Assembly: GCA_023390335.1 (NCBI GenBank)
Contig: JAEWCZ010000073.1
Location: 1-64,000, forward strand
Direction of reading: 5' to 3'
Length of the DNA stretch: 64,000 nt
Source: Bacillota bacterium
Lineage (GTDB): Bacteria > Bacillota > Clostridia > Acetivibrionales > DSM-1351
Below are positions 25,131-32,339 of this stretch, piece by piece. The number at the start of each line of letters is the position of its first letter. Positions within the stretch are counted from its first letter, which is position 1. The notes beneath the pieces were generated by a model. The model was given only the letters and a program-made list of their open reading frames with translations. It was not told the origin of the DNA and did no database searches. The position numbers and the translations under genes are program-made.

Positions 25131-26240
25131 TCATTCTTTCAATTCGTATATTCTGCTATAACATATCTTACTTTTTCCGCTATCCCAGGATTGATAGTCG
25201 CATGTCAATACCTGCAACGTCCCATCCTCGGTAATATTTGTTCCATAAGCAATACCTTTCAATCTATGCTTAGAAATTAGATTTAAATCCTCTGAATATA
25301 CAACTAATTGCTTTTCGTAGCAAGTAATTAAATAGTTTTTATAAACAATTGGTGTCGAATATATGCTTTTTCCAAGCTCTACTTGATACTTAACTTGATT
25401 TCTTAAGGGGTCAAATGCAACTAAATTATTACTTGCCATTCGAAAGTATAAAATATTGGTATTGAAATTTATCACAGGATTAGAGGTGTAGTGTTGAACT
25501 TTAAAATTATTTGTAATATTCCCATTTGTATCAATTTGGATTAAAAAGTGCTCGTTATCCTTTTGGTAACCATAATAGAGTTTTTCATTATTACAAATAA
25601 TTTCGTCCCAGTAAAATCCACTATCAGAGTTTAAATTTATATTCCACACAGCAGCCCCATCTTTATCATATTTTGATATATTTGAACCATGTTTTATATA
25701 TATATTGTCTTCATGGTCAACAATTGGTGAAGTTTCTAAAGGACTTACTTCTATCTTCCAAAGACACTTCCCGAATTTATCAAGTTTAAATATGTAGTTT
25801 TCACGATCAGAACTCTCATGAAATGATGAAATTAATATATATTTATTGGAAATCTCGATGATCTCTGTTGAGTAAGTGCCATCTAAACTGTTTTCCCATT
25901 TAACATTGCCGTCTAAGTCAAGAGCATAGAACATAGGTTGACCAGTTTTTTGCGTACTAACCGAATACCAGCCACTTTCTGATACATACAAAGTTTCTTT
26001 ACCCATTACTGCCTGGATATTTCCTTTGCCCTTTGGACGGATTACCCCAAATGAGTCAATAAATTTAAATTTATTAAAAGGTTTATTAGAGAATACTCGC
26101 CTTTTATCTAAAATGTAAGACCCATCTTGCTCACTCACAAGAACACAATATGTAGCATTATCCTTGCCTATTGTTTTCTTCGAGTGGCTGAACATACCAT
26201 CAAATTCACTTACTAAGTTTAAAGATATTTTCCCTTTCAT
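25131..26240 (-). CDS. PQQ-like beta-propeller repeat protein
   Basis: A 369-residue protein built of repeated propeller blades: MFYALDLDGNVKWENSLDGT, FKLDKFGKCLWKIEVSPLET, YDKDGAAVWNINLNSDSG and LVAFDPLRNQVKYQVELG, each with the [LY]D..G...W pattern of PQQ-like repeats. It lacks a signal peptide or lipobox, so it appears cytosolic, unusual for BamB-like proteins. Ribosome site GAGAGG. The neighbouring downstream gene carries the DGHH motif; together they may form a two-gene unit of unknown function. Confidence 0.72.
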   Translation of the reverse strand: MKGKISLNLVSEFDGMFSHSKKTIGKDNATYCVLVSEQDGSYILDKRRVFSNKPFNKFKFIDSFGVIRPKGKGNIQAVMGKETLYVSESGWYSVSTQKTGQPMFYALDLDGNVKWENSLDGTYSTEIIEISNKYILISSFHESSDRENYIFKLDKFGKCLWKIEVSPLETSPIVDHEDNIYIKHGSNISKYDKDGAAVWNINLNSDSGFYWDEIICNNEKLYYGYQKDNEHFLIQIDTNGNITNNFKVQHYTSNPVINFNTNILYFRMASNNLVAFDPLRNQVKYQVELGKSIYSTPIVYKNYLITCYEKQLVVYSEDLNLISKHRLKGIAYGTNITEDGTLQVLTCDYQSWDSGKSKICYSRIYELKE

Positions 26241-26374
26241 ATTAAAAACCTCTCATATATGAACTTAAATAGCAATTTATGTAGTACTTCATGATATATT
26301 GAAAAATTTCTACAGCTTCAATTATTCTAAATATTATTATAATGTAATTAGATGTTTTTAGTAATACTGATTGA

Positions 26375-26566
26375 ATGTCCCTATGTGGTCAAAAACATTT
26401 TTACTGGCCGGAGGGCATTTACCCCAGTTGTGACAGGAGGCTTTATAACTACTGCCACAAAGGGCTATATCTTGACAAAGGCAGCTGTTCTCATACAAAA
26501 CCGGATTATGCTAGGTTTTGCGAAATGTATGGGAGTGAGACTTATTTTATTACCTTTCTGAAATAA
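26375..26566 (+). CDS. Doubtful 63-codon Cys-rich frame
   Basis: Plus-strand frame with seven Cys in a zinc-ribbon-like arrangement (MSLCGQKHFYWPEGIYPSCD ... YNYCHKGLYLDKGSC ... ARFCEMYG). It has no ribosome site and a stop right before the ATG, and it overlaps a minus-strand frame. It is probably a gene fragment carried with the nearby IS6 relic. Confidence 0.25.
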   Translation: MSLCGQKHFYWPEGIYPSCDRRLYNYCHKGLYLDKGSCSHTKPDYARFCEMYGSETYFITFLK

Positions 26567-26724
26567 TTCATCCAATTTTTTATAAGTCTCAATCATTTGT
26601 TTTCTTAAATTATTTGGAATGTTGTTACTAGAATTGTTTATTAAAATCAATATAATTTGATCATGTGGTAAATTTAACGATTTATATTGATGTGAATACT
26701 CAATTAATAGCTTTTGTAAAGGTA

Positions 26725-26895
26725 TCACATATATCTACCACGGATTTTCAAATAAGTTTCATCCAGACGCCATGAATCATTGCTAGGTTTCAGGTACTTT
26801 CTAATATTTTTACTCATAATAGGCGAATATTGAAGAACCCAGCGATAGATGGTGGAAGGACGTTCAAAAGTTTTTACAACAGAACCATATCAGTT
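26725..26895 (-). pseudogene. IS6-family transposase fragment
   Basis: Minus-strand translation KTFERPSTIYRWVLQYSPIM, then KYLKPSNDSWRLDETYLKIR, is the N-terminal to central part of an IS6-type DDE transposase, including the first catalytic Asp in DETY. It ends at a stop after RGRYM and has no start. Inactive relic, consistent with past rearrangement of this zone. Confidence 0.8.
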
Positions 26896-26926
26896 ACTAG
26901 TTTATACCTTAATAGATTTATTTACA

Positions 26927-27196
26927 TTATTCTTTTAAAGATAATAGGCATAAAATTTCGATTATCATAAAAGAAATAAAAAAAAGAGGGATGATTAGTA
27001 GTTTTGGGTAATTTGTTATAGAATTATAAATTCCAATAATAATGAAAATAAAAGTTTGCATTAAAAAACGGAATAATTTAATTGATTTGCTATAATGGAG
27101 ATAATATTTTTCATTACAGGAATTACATCTCTCTTTAAATAATAGCTTAAAATTTAATTCCTGTTTTTGTTTACATATAGGGCATCCTATTTTCAT
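26927..27196 (-). CDS. Small membrane protein with zinc-ribbon start
   Basis: An 89-residue protein. It begins MKIGCPICKQKQ and has a second pair CNSCNEKYY, giving a four-Cys zinc-ribbon pattern, followed by two predicted membrane helices (FRFLMQTFIFIIIGIYNSI and LLIIPLFFISFMIIEILCLL). AGGAG lies ten bases upstream of the ATG. No homologue recognised; function unknown. Confidence 0.55.
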   Translation of the reverse strand: MKIGCPICKQKQELNFKLLFKERCNSCNEKYYLHYSKSIKLFRFLMQTFIFIIIGIYNSITNYPKLLIIPLFFISFMIIEILCLLSLKE

Positions 27197-27262
27197 TAAT
27201 TGTATTCTCCTTAAATGTATGAAAGGTTGTTGGTCTGTAGCAGATTGAATTTTCTTTGCTAG

Positions 27263-27394
27263 TCATGCCTTAACCACCTTTACTACAATTGTAATGCCTT
27301 CTTGTGCTGCTGCAATCTTTAGTTGTCTATGCAGTTCAGCATATATTGCAATATTATTCAACTGTTTCTTTTCATCCTCAGACCAATCTCTCAT
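27263..27394 (-). CDS. Possible 43-residue helical protein (ribbon-helix-helix-like fragment)
   Basis: Frame encoding MRDWSEDEKKQLNNIAIYAE followed by LHRQLKIAAAQEGITIVVKV. The second part resembles the helix-turn-helix half of Arc/ParG-type ribbon-helix-helix proteins. GGAG overlaps the ATG with no spacing, so initiation is doubtful and this may be a fragment. Confidence 0.3.
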   Translation of the reverse strand: MRDWSEDEKKQLNNIAIYAELHRQLKIAAAQEGITIVVKVVKA

Positions 27395-27890
27395 CTCCTT
27401 AACAAAATGTTATTAATTACCATTACAACAAAAACAGTAAATAATATCAAGTAAATTTTAATAATTTTAGTTACTTATGATAAAGAATAAAAAAAGCATT
27501 TTCTTCTTTTATTACTGCTTTATACAATTACATGAGCACCTATATGTAATTAGTGCTAAATGAATTTAATCACTTTAGCACTAATCAATGTTAATACTAT
27601 AACAATTACCTGCAGATTCCGAATGATATTCTAGATTATTTCATTTGTCTTTCTATCTAGCTATAAGAAGCGGTACATGTATTCATACATCTATTGTTAC
27701 GGCTATACATCTGAAACTCTTGCTATACATGTAAAACACATCCTTTATCATGTATTATATAACATTCACATCAGGAAGTAGTTAACCCCCTGCTACAGAA
27801 CTATTTAATCATAGTTTATCATTTGGGGATGCATTGAAATTGTATTGCTAATTAAAACTTACTATTACCGAAGAAGAAGTATCAGCCCGT
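27395..27890. other. Non-coding spacer with one long palindrome
   Basis: About 500 AT-rich bases without a supported gene. The only clear structure is a perfect 12-bp inverted repeat ATTAGTGCTAAA/TTTAGCACTAAT at 27549-27560 and 27574-27585. There is no T tract after it, so it may be an operator or a mobile-element scar. Confidence 0.5.
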
Positions 27891-28526
27891 TCAAAACATT
27901 AATAGATTTTTTAAATCTTCAGGTAAAAGCATTGACCCAAATTCTGACGGATCTTTTTCTATGTATTCAATACCATTGACAATCCACTTATCGTTATCTT
28001 TAATGTACTTAATTTTAACAATTTTATTATTTTGCAATTTGTGTTCACTAATTGCATCTTTTTTAGATCCATTTGCAATTACACAATAAGGATCAATATT
28101 TTTAACATCATCGCCGGTACTTTTTCCTATGTTTATTTTATTAAATTCTTCACGGTTAAAAAGCTTTTTTAATCTCCATATGTTTCTGACAATACCATCC
28201 TTATCATAAAAAACAAACAATTTACTTTCATCATCCATATTCCTAATTTCATATGAATAATCATCGGCAGAGCGTACAATGTCAGGACTACCATATAAAT
28301 GTTGTATTGAATCTTTTTTGTTAACAAAAGATAAACTTCGTCTTATATCATATGGAAGGTTTATCTCGTCAGGTATTTTCTTTTGTACATCTTTCCTGTA
28401 TTGTTTAGAAATATCTGTGTTTTCTTCAATAGCATTAGTACTTTGCCTTGTAAGCTTATTAACACCACATCCGCAAAGGGCTAAACTTATTAATACTGCA
28501 GAAATTATAATTCTATTAATTTTCAT
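27891..28526 (-). CDS. Putative lipoprotein of unknown function
   Basis: The signal sequence ends in a lipobox (LISLALCGC), so this 211-residue protein should be attached to the outer face of the membrane. The mature part has two related-looking segments: residues near 75-115 (HLYGSPDIVRSADDYSYEIR) and near 125-160 (NKINIGKSTGDDVKNIDPYC). They recall small BamE/SmpA-type modules by spacing, but I cannot confirm this. GGGAGG lies 12 bases upstream of the ATG. Confidence 0.65.
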   Translation of the reverse strand: MKINRIIISAVLISLALCGCGVNKLTRQSTNAIEENTDISKQYRKDVQKKIPDEINLPYDIRRSLSFVNKKDSIQHLYGSPDIVRSADDYSYEIRNMDDESKLFVFYDKDGIVRNIWRLKKLFNREEFNKINIGKSTGDDVKNIDPYCVIANGSKKDAISEHKLQNNKIVKIKYIKDNDKWIVNGIEYIEKDPSEFGSMLLPEDLKNLLMF

Positions 28527-28572
28527 ATCAATTTAAAACCTCCCTCAAATATTTGGGGTTCAAAAGATATAC

Positions 28573-28883
28573 TTAATTTGATACAGCAATATAAACAGTT
28601 GCACTATTATAATAATTTGAGTAACCCGCAGCATTCCAACTAAATGTGCTTGGATTTATTTGTCCATCATTTATCGATGGGTTAGAGCCGTGTTTTTCTG
28701 ACCAATCTCCATTACTGTGCTGTAACATAAAGTGGTAATCTGCTTCACCATATTCTTGTAATATACTCCCATCACCATCGAAATCATGCATGCCAGTTCT
28801 AACAGCTATCTTTCGTTCAGAAGAACTTGTTGTTGAAGTAACTTCTTATCTGAGATTGAATATAGCCTGGCGGCAATGCACCA
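28573..28883 (-). pseudogene. Broken secreted-protein gene, C-terminal part intact
   Basis: The last 72 codons are open and encode a Trp/Ser/Asn-rich domain (HDFDGDGSILQEYGEADYHF then MLQHSNGDWSEKHGSNPS) ending TVYIAVSN. Upstream the same protein continues as EVTSTTSSSERKIAVRTG but hits a stop, while GALPPGYIQSQ is found in a neighbouring frame, so a frameshift has destroyed the N-terminal part. A more decayed copy lies at 22376-22486. Domain identity unknown. Confidence 0.6.
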
Positions 28884-28952
28884 CTCTTTAATCAGTATGA
28901 TTAAAGGGGGGGACAGACGATGAGGAGGCTGGAAATGTTGAAGCAAGAGAAA

Positions 28953-29522
28953 TTATTTTTTGTATTTTTTGAAGTAGTCATCTACTAACTTTTGATATTT
29001 ATTAGAAACTTCCTCAACTTTAGCATTTATTTTACTATACTGTGATGTTGATTGGTCATAAAGATCTGAGTCTTCTGGTTTATTATTTACATCAACAAAT
29101 TCCTTACTTATAGCTAATAAATCACTATTCATTTTGGTTAATAGCTCTATCGCTTCTTCCTTATTTAAGGTCTCTTCTGGTTTTGCTAAATTAGAAAACA
29201 ACGGATCATAAGATAAAATCAACAGATTGTGCATATTAACATTCATTTTACTTGCAGACACTACTGAACCGAAATGATGGCATACAGAATTAACATATAG
29301 TGTATATTTCTCCCCATTCTTACTGCCGCTATTAATGTATTTGTCTACAATTTTAAACATATCATGTACTGCATACCATTCATAATGCATTTGCCGTGTA
29401 TCTTCATCCTTTAGGTTCTGGTTCTTTATATGTAAATAAACACTATTTATTATTGTTATTAAAAGAATTACTGCCATTAATATATTAATGATAGTCGATT
29501 TTTTACTGCTGAAATTAAGCAT
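28953..29522 (-). CDS. Small membrane-anchored protein, 189 residues
   Basis: N-terminal membrane helix (IINILMAVILLITIINSVYL) followed by a largely helical outer domain with a possible coiled coil at the end (YSKINAKVEEVSNKYQKLVD). Good ribosome site AGGAGGG. Same build as the proteins at 22629-23105 and 30055-30438. No homologue recognised. Confidence 0.65.
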   Translation of the reverse strand: MLNFSSKKSTIINILMAVILLITIINSVYLHIKNQNLKDEDTRQMHYEWYAVHDMFKIVDKYINSGSKNGEKYTLYVNSVCHHFGSVVSASKMNVNMHNLLILSYDPLFSNLAKPEETLNKEEAIELLTKMNSDLLAISKEFVDVNNKPEDSDLYDQSTSQYSKINAKVEEVSNKYQKLVDDYFKKYKK

Positions 29523-29675
29523 AATTAAACCCTCCTATTACATTATAAATTAAAACAGCCTTAATGCATATATTTTACTATAATGGTTATTTGTGTTTAA
29601 GTTACAATTAAATCACATTTATAATTGTATTGTGATTGCAAATTACTATTATATAATCTACCTATTAAAATATTA

Positions 29676-29708
29676 GCACAGAGCAGAAAAATATATACCG
29701 CTCTGTGC
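29676..29708. terminator. Hairpin with 9-bp perfect stem
   Basis: GCACAGAGC/GCTCTGTGC with a 15-base A/T loop. The T tract is poor on both strands. It lies just after the broken gene at 29753-29945 in the minus direction, so it is probably that gene's old terminator. Confidence 0.5.
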
Positions 29709-29752
29709 CAAAAGATTACTGTTTTATAACAACTATTGATATTGAAAAAAAG

Positions 29753-29945
29753 TTAAGGTGCTGAATTATAGTTAAGCTGGAAATTCTGCGAAACTGATGT
29801 AGTCGAATATTTTTCTTGATCATAAACGTCAAATTTCAACTGAAGAGCACCTACTGTGTTTACCGATGTATTTGAAGTACTCTCGTATTGAAGAATCCCC
29901 TCTTAAACTACCGCAACCGAAATTGTCTGCCAGTATACCACCTCC
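29753..29945 (-). pseudogene. Remnant of a small secreted-protein gene with in-frame stop
   Basis: Minus-strand frame reads KEVVYWQTISVAVV, a stop (29902-29904), then EGILQYESTSNTSVNTVGAL, continuing QLKFDVYDQEKYSTTSVSQN to NYNSAP. The second part is clearly protein-like and beta-rich; no start codon remains. Parent family unknown. Confidence 0.5.
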
Positions 29946-29967
29946 TTCCTTGATTTTGAGCATAAGA

Positions 29968-29990
29968 AAAGACACTCTGCAAAGAGTGCC
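29968..29990 (-). terminator. Short terminator after 30055-30438
   Basis: CACTCT/AGAGTG stem with a 4-base loop, followed on the minus strand by TCTTTTCTTAT. The stem is short, but its place 65 bases after the stop fits. Confidence 0.5.
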
Positions 29991-30054
29991 TGAAAGATTT
30001 AATCTTTTTAAGGTAATTTATATAATATGAATCATTTGTAACAACACTTTTATC

Positions 30055-30438
30055 TTACATTCGTAGAACCCCACCGATGCATTGCTTGGTAAAAGGATTA
30101 AAATACACGATATAGGGGCCTAATAGACCATCCATTTCAGTATGCATTTCCACCTTTACAGCGTAACCTCCATTCAAAAGCAATAAATTCCTATTAATTT
30201 TTGCAGTTAAAATTTGAGGTGTGCTACAAGGTTCTTTGTCCAACTTTACTAAAGTGACCTTTGCATTTTCCCAATCAAGTATATCTTTAGCATTGTTTCC
30301 AATGTCGTATGCACGTTTTCTATAGTTCATATCATTAATATAAGTTGTGGATGTCCATATATAGAAAGAGGCACTTACTATTACAAGAATAATTGCAATT
30401 ATTATGTTCTTTCTTTTCATACTAGACCTAAACTTCAT
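30055..30438 (-). CDS. Small membrane-anchored protein, 127 residues
   Basis: Starts with a basic segment and one membrane helix (IIIAIILVIVSASFYIW), then a ~90-residue outer domain with two Cys (EPCSTPQ and TKQCIGG) that could form a disulfide. GGGGG lies eight bases before the ATG at 30438; a GTG two codons upstream is also possible. Function unknown. Confidence 0.6.
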   Translation of the reverse strand: MKFRSSMKRKNIIIAIILVIVSASFYIWTSTTYINDMNYRKRAYDIGNNAKDILDWENAKVTLVKLDKEPCSTPQILTAKINRNLLLLNGGYAVKVEMHTEMDGLLGPYIVYFNPFTKQCIGGVLRM

Positions 30439-30518
30439 TTTCACATCCCCCTTTACATTTTATTTAAACATAAACCCTTAATATATGAAGCCAAAAGGAA
30501 TCAAAAAATATATGTCCT

Positions 30519-30900
30519 TTATCTATTAGGCCAATGATAAAGAGTAACTCCAACACTCGCCGATGTATTTTCGTCCGAATCATAATGTCTATGGCGCAAA
30601 TAATCATAGTGCTCATCACCGTTCTCTGCCATTTCTTTAGCACCAGCAGCAAGTGAGCAGAACCCATCCCTGTTAGTCGAAATATACATATTCTTTTCAT
30701 GTATTTTGATTGTTAATCTATTTTTTGTTTCCCACCTATTAATATAATTAGATTCAATAGTAGGAGTCCGGTTAATTATTTGTTCCGAATAAACCTTGAC
30801 TTTAAGTAGTTTCTCAATATATTTAGGTGAAATTTGATATAAAAGAGCATCGTCAGTACATTCTACTTTAATATTTGAAAACTTTGAAAACTTCCCATGC
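30519..30900 (-). pseudogene. Frameshifted C-terminal part following the MerR remnant
   Basis: Open frame without a credible start. It reads KFSKFSNIKVECTDDALLYQ, continues ISPKYIEKLLKVKVYSEQII and ends SASVGVTLYHWPNR. In the partial copy at 23265-23395 the equivalent of KFSKFSNIKVEC is in frame with the DIVNP end of the MerR-like part, so a one-base change near 30900 appears to have split an ancestral protein. Confidence 0.5.
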
Positions 30901-31178
30901 TCATTTAGGATTAACAATATCAAAATGTGAATCTCTTAACATTTCATTTAATAAATATCTTGCATTATCAAGTCTAAATATGGTCTTATAATTTTCTGCG
31001 AGTTTTTCAACAGCTTCCATTGCTAAGGCTAGTAAAACCCTTTGAGTTAATAAAGCCTGTTCTTTATCATAATCAGGATTTTCCATGATTTTTTTAATAT
31101 CAACCAATGGAATTTCTAGTTCTCTAAAGAACATGATTTCCTGTAATCTTTCTAATTCTTTGTTGTCATACAGTCGAT
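30901..31178 (-). pseudogene. Truncated MerR-family regulator
   Basis: Translation YRLYDNKELERLQEIMFFRE, then LEIPLVDIKKIMENPDYDKE, is the second half of a MerR DNA-binding domain and the start of its dimer helix. The first ~35 residues with the helix-turn-helix are missing: the frame runs directly out of the stop codon of the AraC gene at 31180. Its C-terminal end is frameshifted at 30901. Confidence 0.7.
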
Positions 31179-31179
31179 A

Positions 31180-31983
31180 CTAATATTGAGAACTTACCAT
31201 CTTTTTATCCAATAGGATTTTGGAGGGAGGATATCCCTTGATTCTTTTAAATAGCTTGCTGAAATAGAAGATATCTTCAAAGCCGCATTTATATGCTGCA
31301 TCCTTTACGGAAAACTCGCCACTAAGAAGAATATTCTCCGCATTGCTGATTTTCATCTTATTAATATATTCCTTTGCGGAACAACCTATATACTCTTTGA
31401 AAAGTGTTCCGAAATATGCGGTTGTTAGACCGGCAATTATGGCAAGTTCTTCTACTTTGATAGGATTGTGGAGATTACTTAGGATATACCTGATGGTTTC
31501 TTGGATTCTTATGTCAATGTTCTGAACGTTAATTTTATAATAGAAGCGTTTGAAATAATTATGTAGAATCATCAAAAGCAATGCGCGAGCTTCTATTTCA
31601 AACCCGGGACTTTTTTTCAACCACACAAGTGTCAGTTCATTGTACAAATATAATAATTCTTCCGAGGTGCCGACATGGGATACCAATGGAAAAGGAAGCT
31701 CAACATCATTCCCTTTAATATCATATAACTGGAAATTTACAGAAAATGCTTCCATTGGGTTGTTCGCATCCGTAGTTGCGCTTCGCTGGCTGCCTTTCGG
31801 AATACAAATGAGATCGCCCTGATTAACTTCATAGTATTCACCATTCACTTTGTAAAAGGCTTTCCCTCTTGAGAAATAGGATAAATCAATAAAGGTAATT
31901 GTTGAATCTTGAATAACCCAGTTTGGAGTAGCGCGCCTATTATTAAAATAGTCTATTTGTGGATTAATTTCCTTGTAGTCCAT
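31180..31983 (-). CDS. AraC-family transcriptional regulator with cupin sensor
   Basis: N-terminal cupin-like ligand domain (FYKVNGEYYEVNQGDLICIP) and a C-terminal pair of helix-turn-helix motifs: VEELAIIAGLTTAYFGTLFK and VKDAAYKCGFEDIFYFSKLF. Length of 267 is normal. The ATG at 31983 is preferred (GGGG six bases upstream). It is divergent from the xylanase gene at 32340 and is therefore the likely sugar-responsive regulator of it; this is inference from position. Its stop is joined directly to the MerR remnant. Confidence 0.88.
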   Translation of the reverse strand: MDYKEINPQIDYFNNRRATPNWVIQDSTITFIDLSYFSRGKAFYKVNGEYYEVNQGDLICIPKGSQRSATTDANNPMEAFSVNFQLYDIKGNDVELPFPLVSHVGTSEELLYLYNELTLVWLKKSPGFEIEARALLLMILHNYFKRFYYKINVQNIDIRIQETIRYILSNLHNPIKVEELAIIAGLTTAYFGTLFKEYIGCSAKEYINKMKISNAENILLSGEFSVKDAAYKCGFEDIFYFSKLFKRIKGYPPSKILLDKKMVSSQY

Positions 31984-32083
31984 AAAATACCCCATTTCCG
32001 AAAAAAGTACAAATGATTTAATTTACATCCATGGATTTTATTATAAGATTTTCATATTATATTATCAATAGTCAATAAAAAAC

Positions 32084-32099
32084 ATGTCGAATCTGACAT
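32084..32099. promoter_or_regulatory. Short palindrome in the AraC-xylanase divergent region
   Basis: ATGTC/GACAT arms with a 6-base centre, between the AraC start and the xylanase. Possible operator half-sites; weak evidence. Confidence 0.25.
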
Positions 32100-32127
32100 A
32101 CAATATCAAACGGGAGGTGTTTTTATA

Positions 32128-32184
32128 ATGCTCGTCAAGCCACGTACGAGTAACCCAAGGGACAAGTACGTAGTGCGAAAGTAG
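32128..32184 (+). CDS. Possible 18-residue leader peptide upstream of xylanase
   Basis: ATG with GGGAGG ten bases upstream opens an 18-codon frame (MLVKPRTSNPRDKYVVRK) that ends 155 bases before the xylanase start. Arg/Lys-rich. It may be a regulatory leader or chance. Confidence 0.25.
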   Translation: MLVKPRTSNPRDKYVVRK

Positions 32185-32339
32185 GTATATTTAAATAATT
32201 AATTCGTCTAAACATTACAAAATCTTCAGCTTATCACAACATTTTAATCTGTAAAGTTGTAAAAAATTTAAAATCTGAGAATTGGGTGACTCTAAAACGT
32301 GATTTTAGAGGTTGCCTTAAAAAAAGGAGCAAAACTAAG

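Noticed and set aside
26465..26728. Minus-strand 87-codon frame next to the IS6 relic
   Set aside because: Some helical protein-like composition, but it begins inside the IS6 junction, has no ribosome site and overlaps the opposite Cys-rich frame; not called as a gene.
32128..32184. Group II intron 5' end because of the GTGCGA motif
   Set aside because: No domain I or V structure follows, unlike the better match at 36600-36662.
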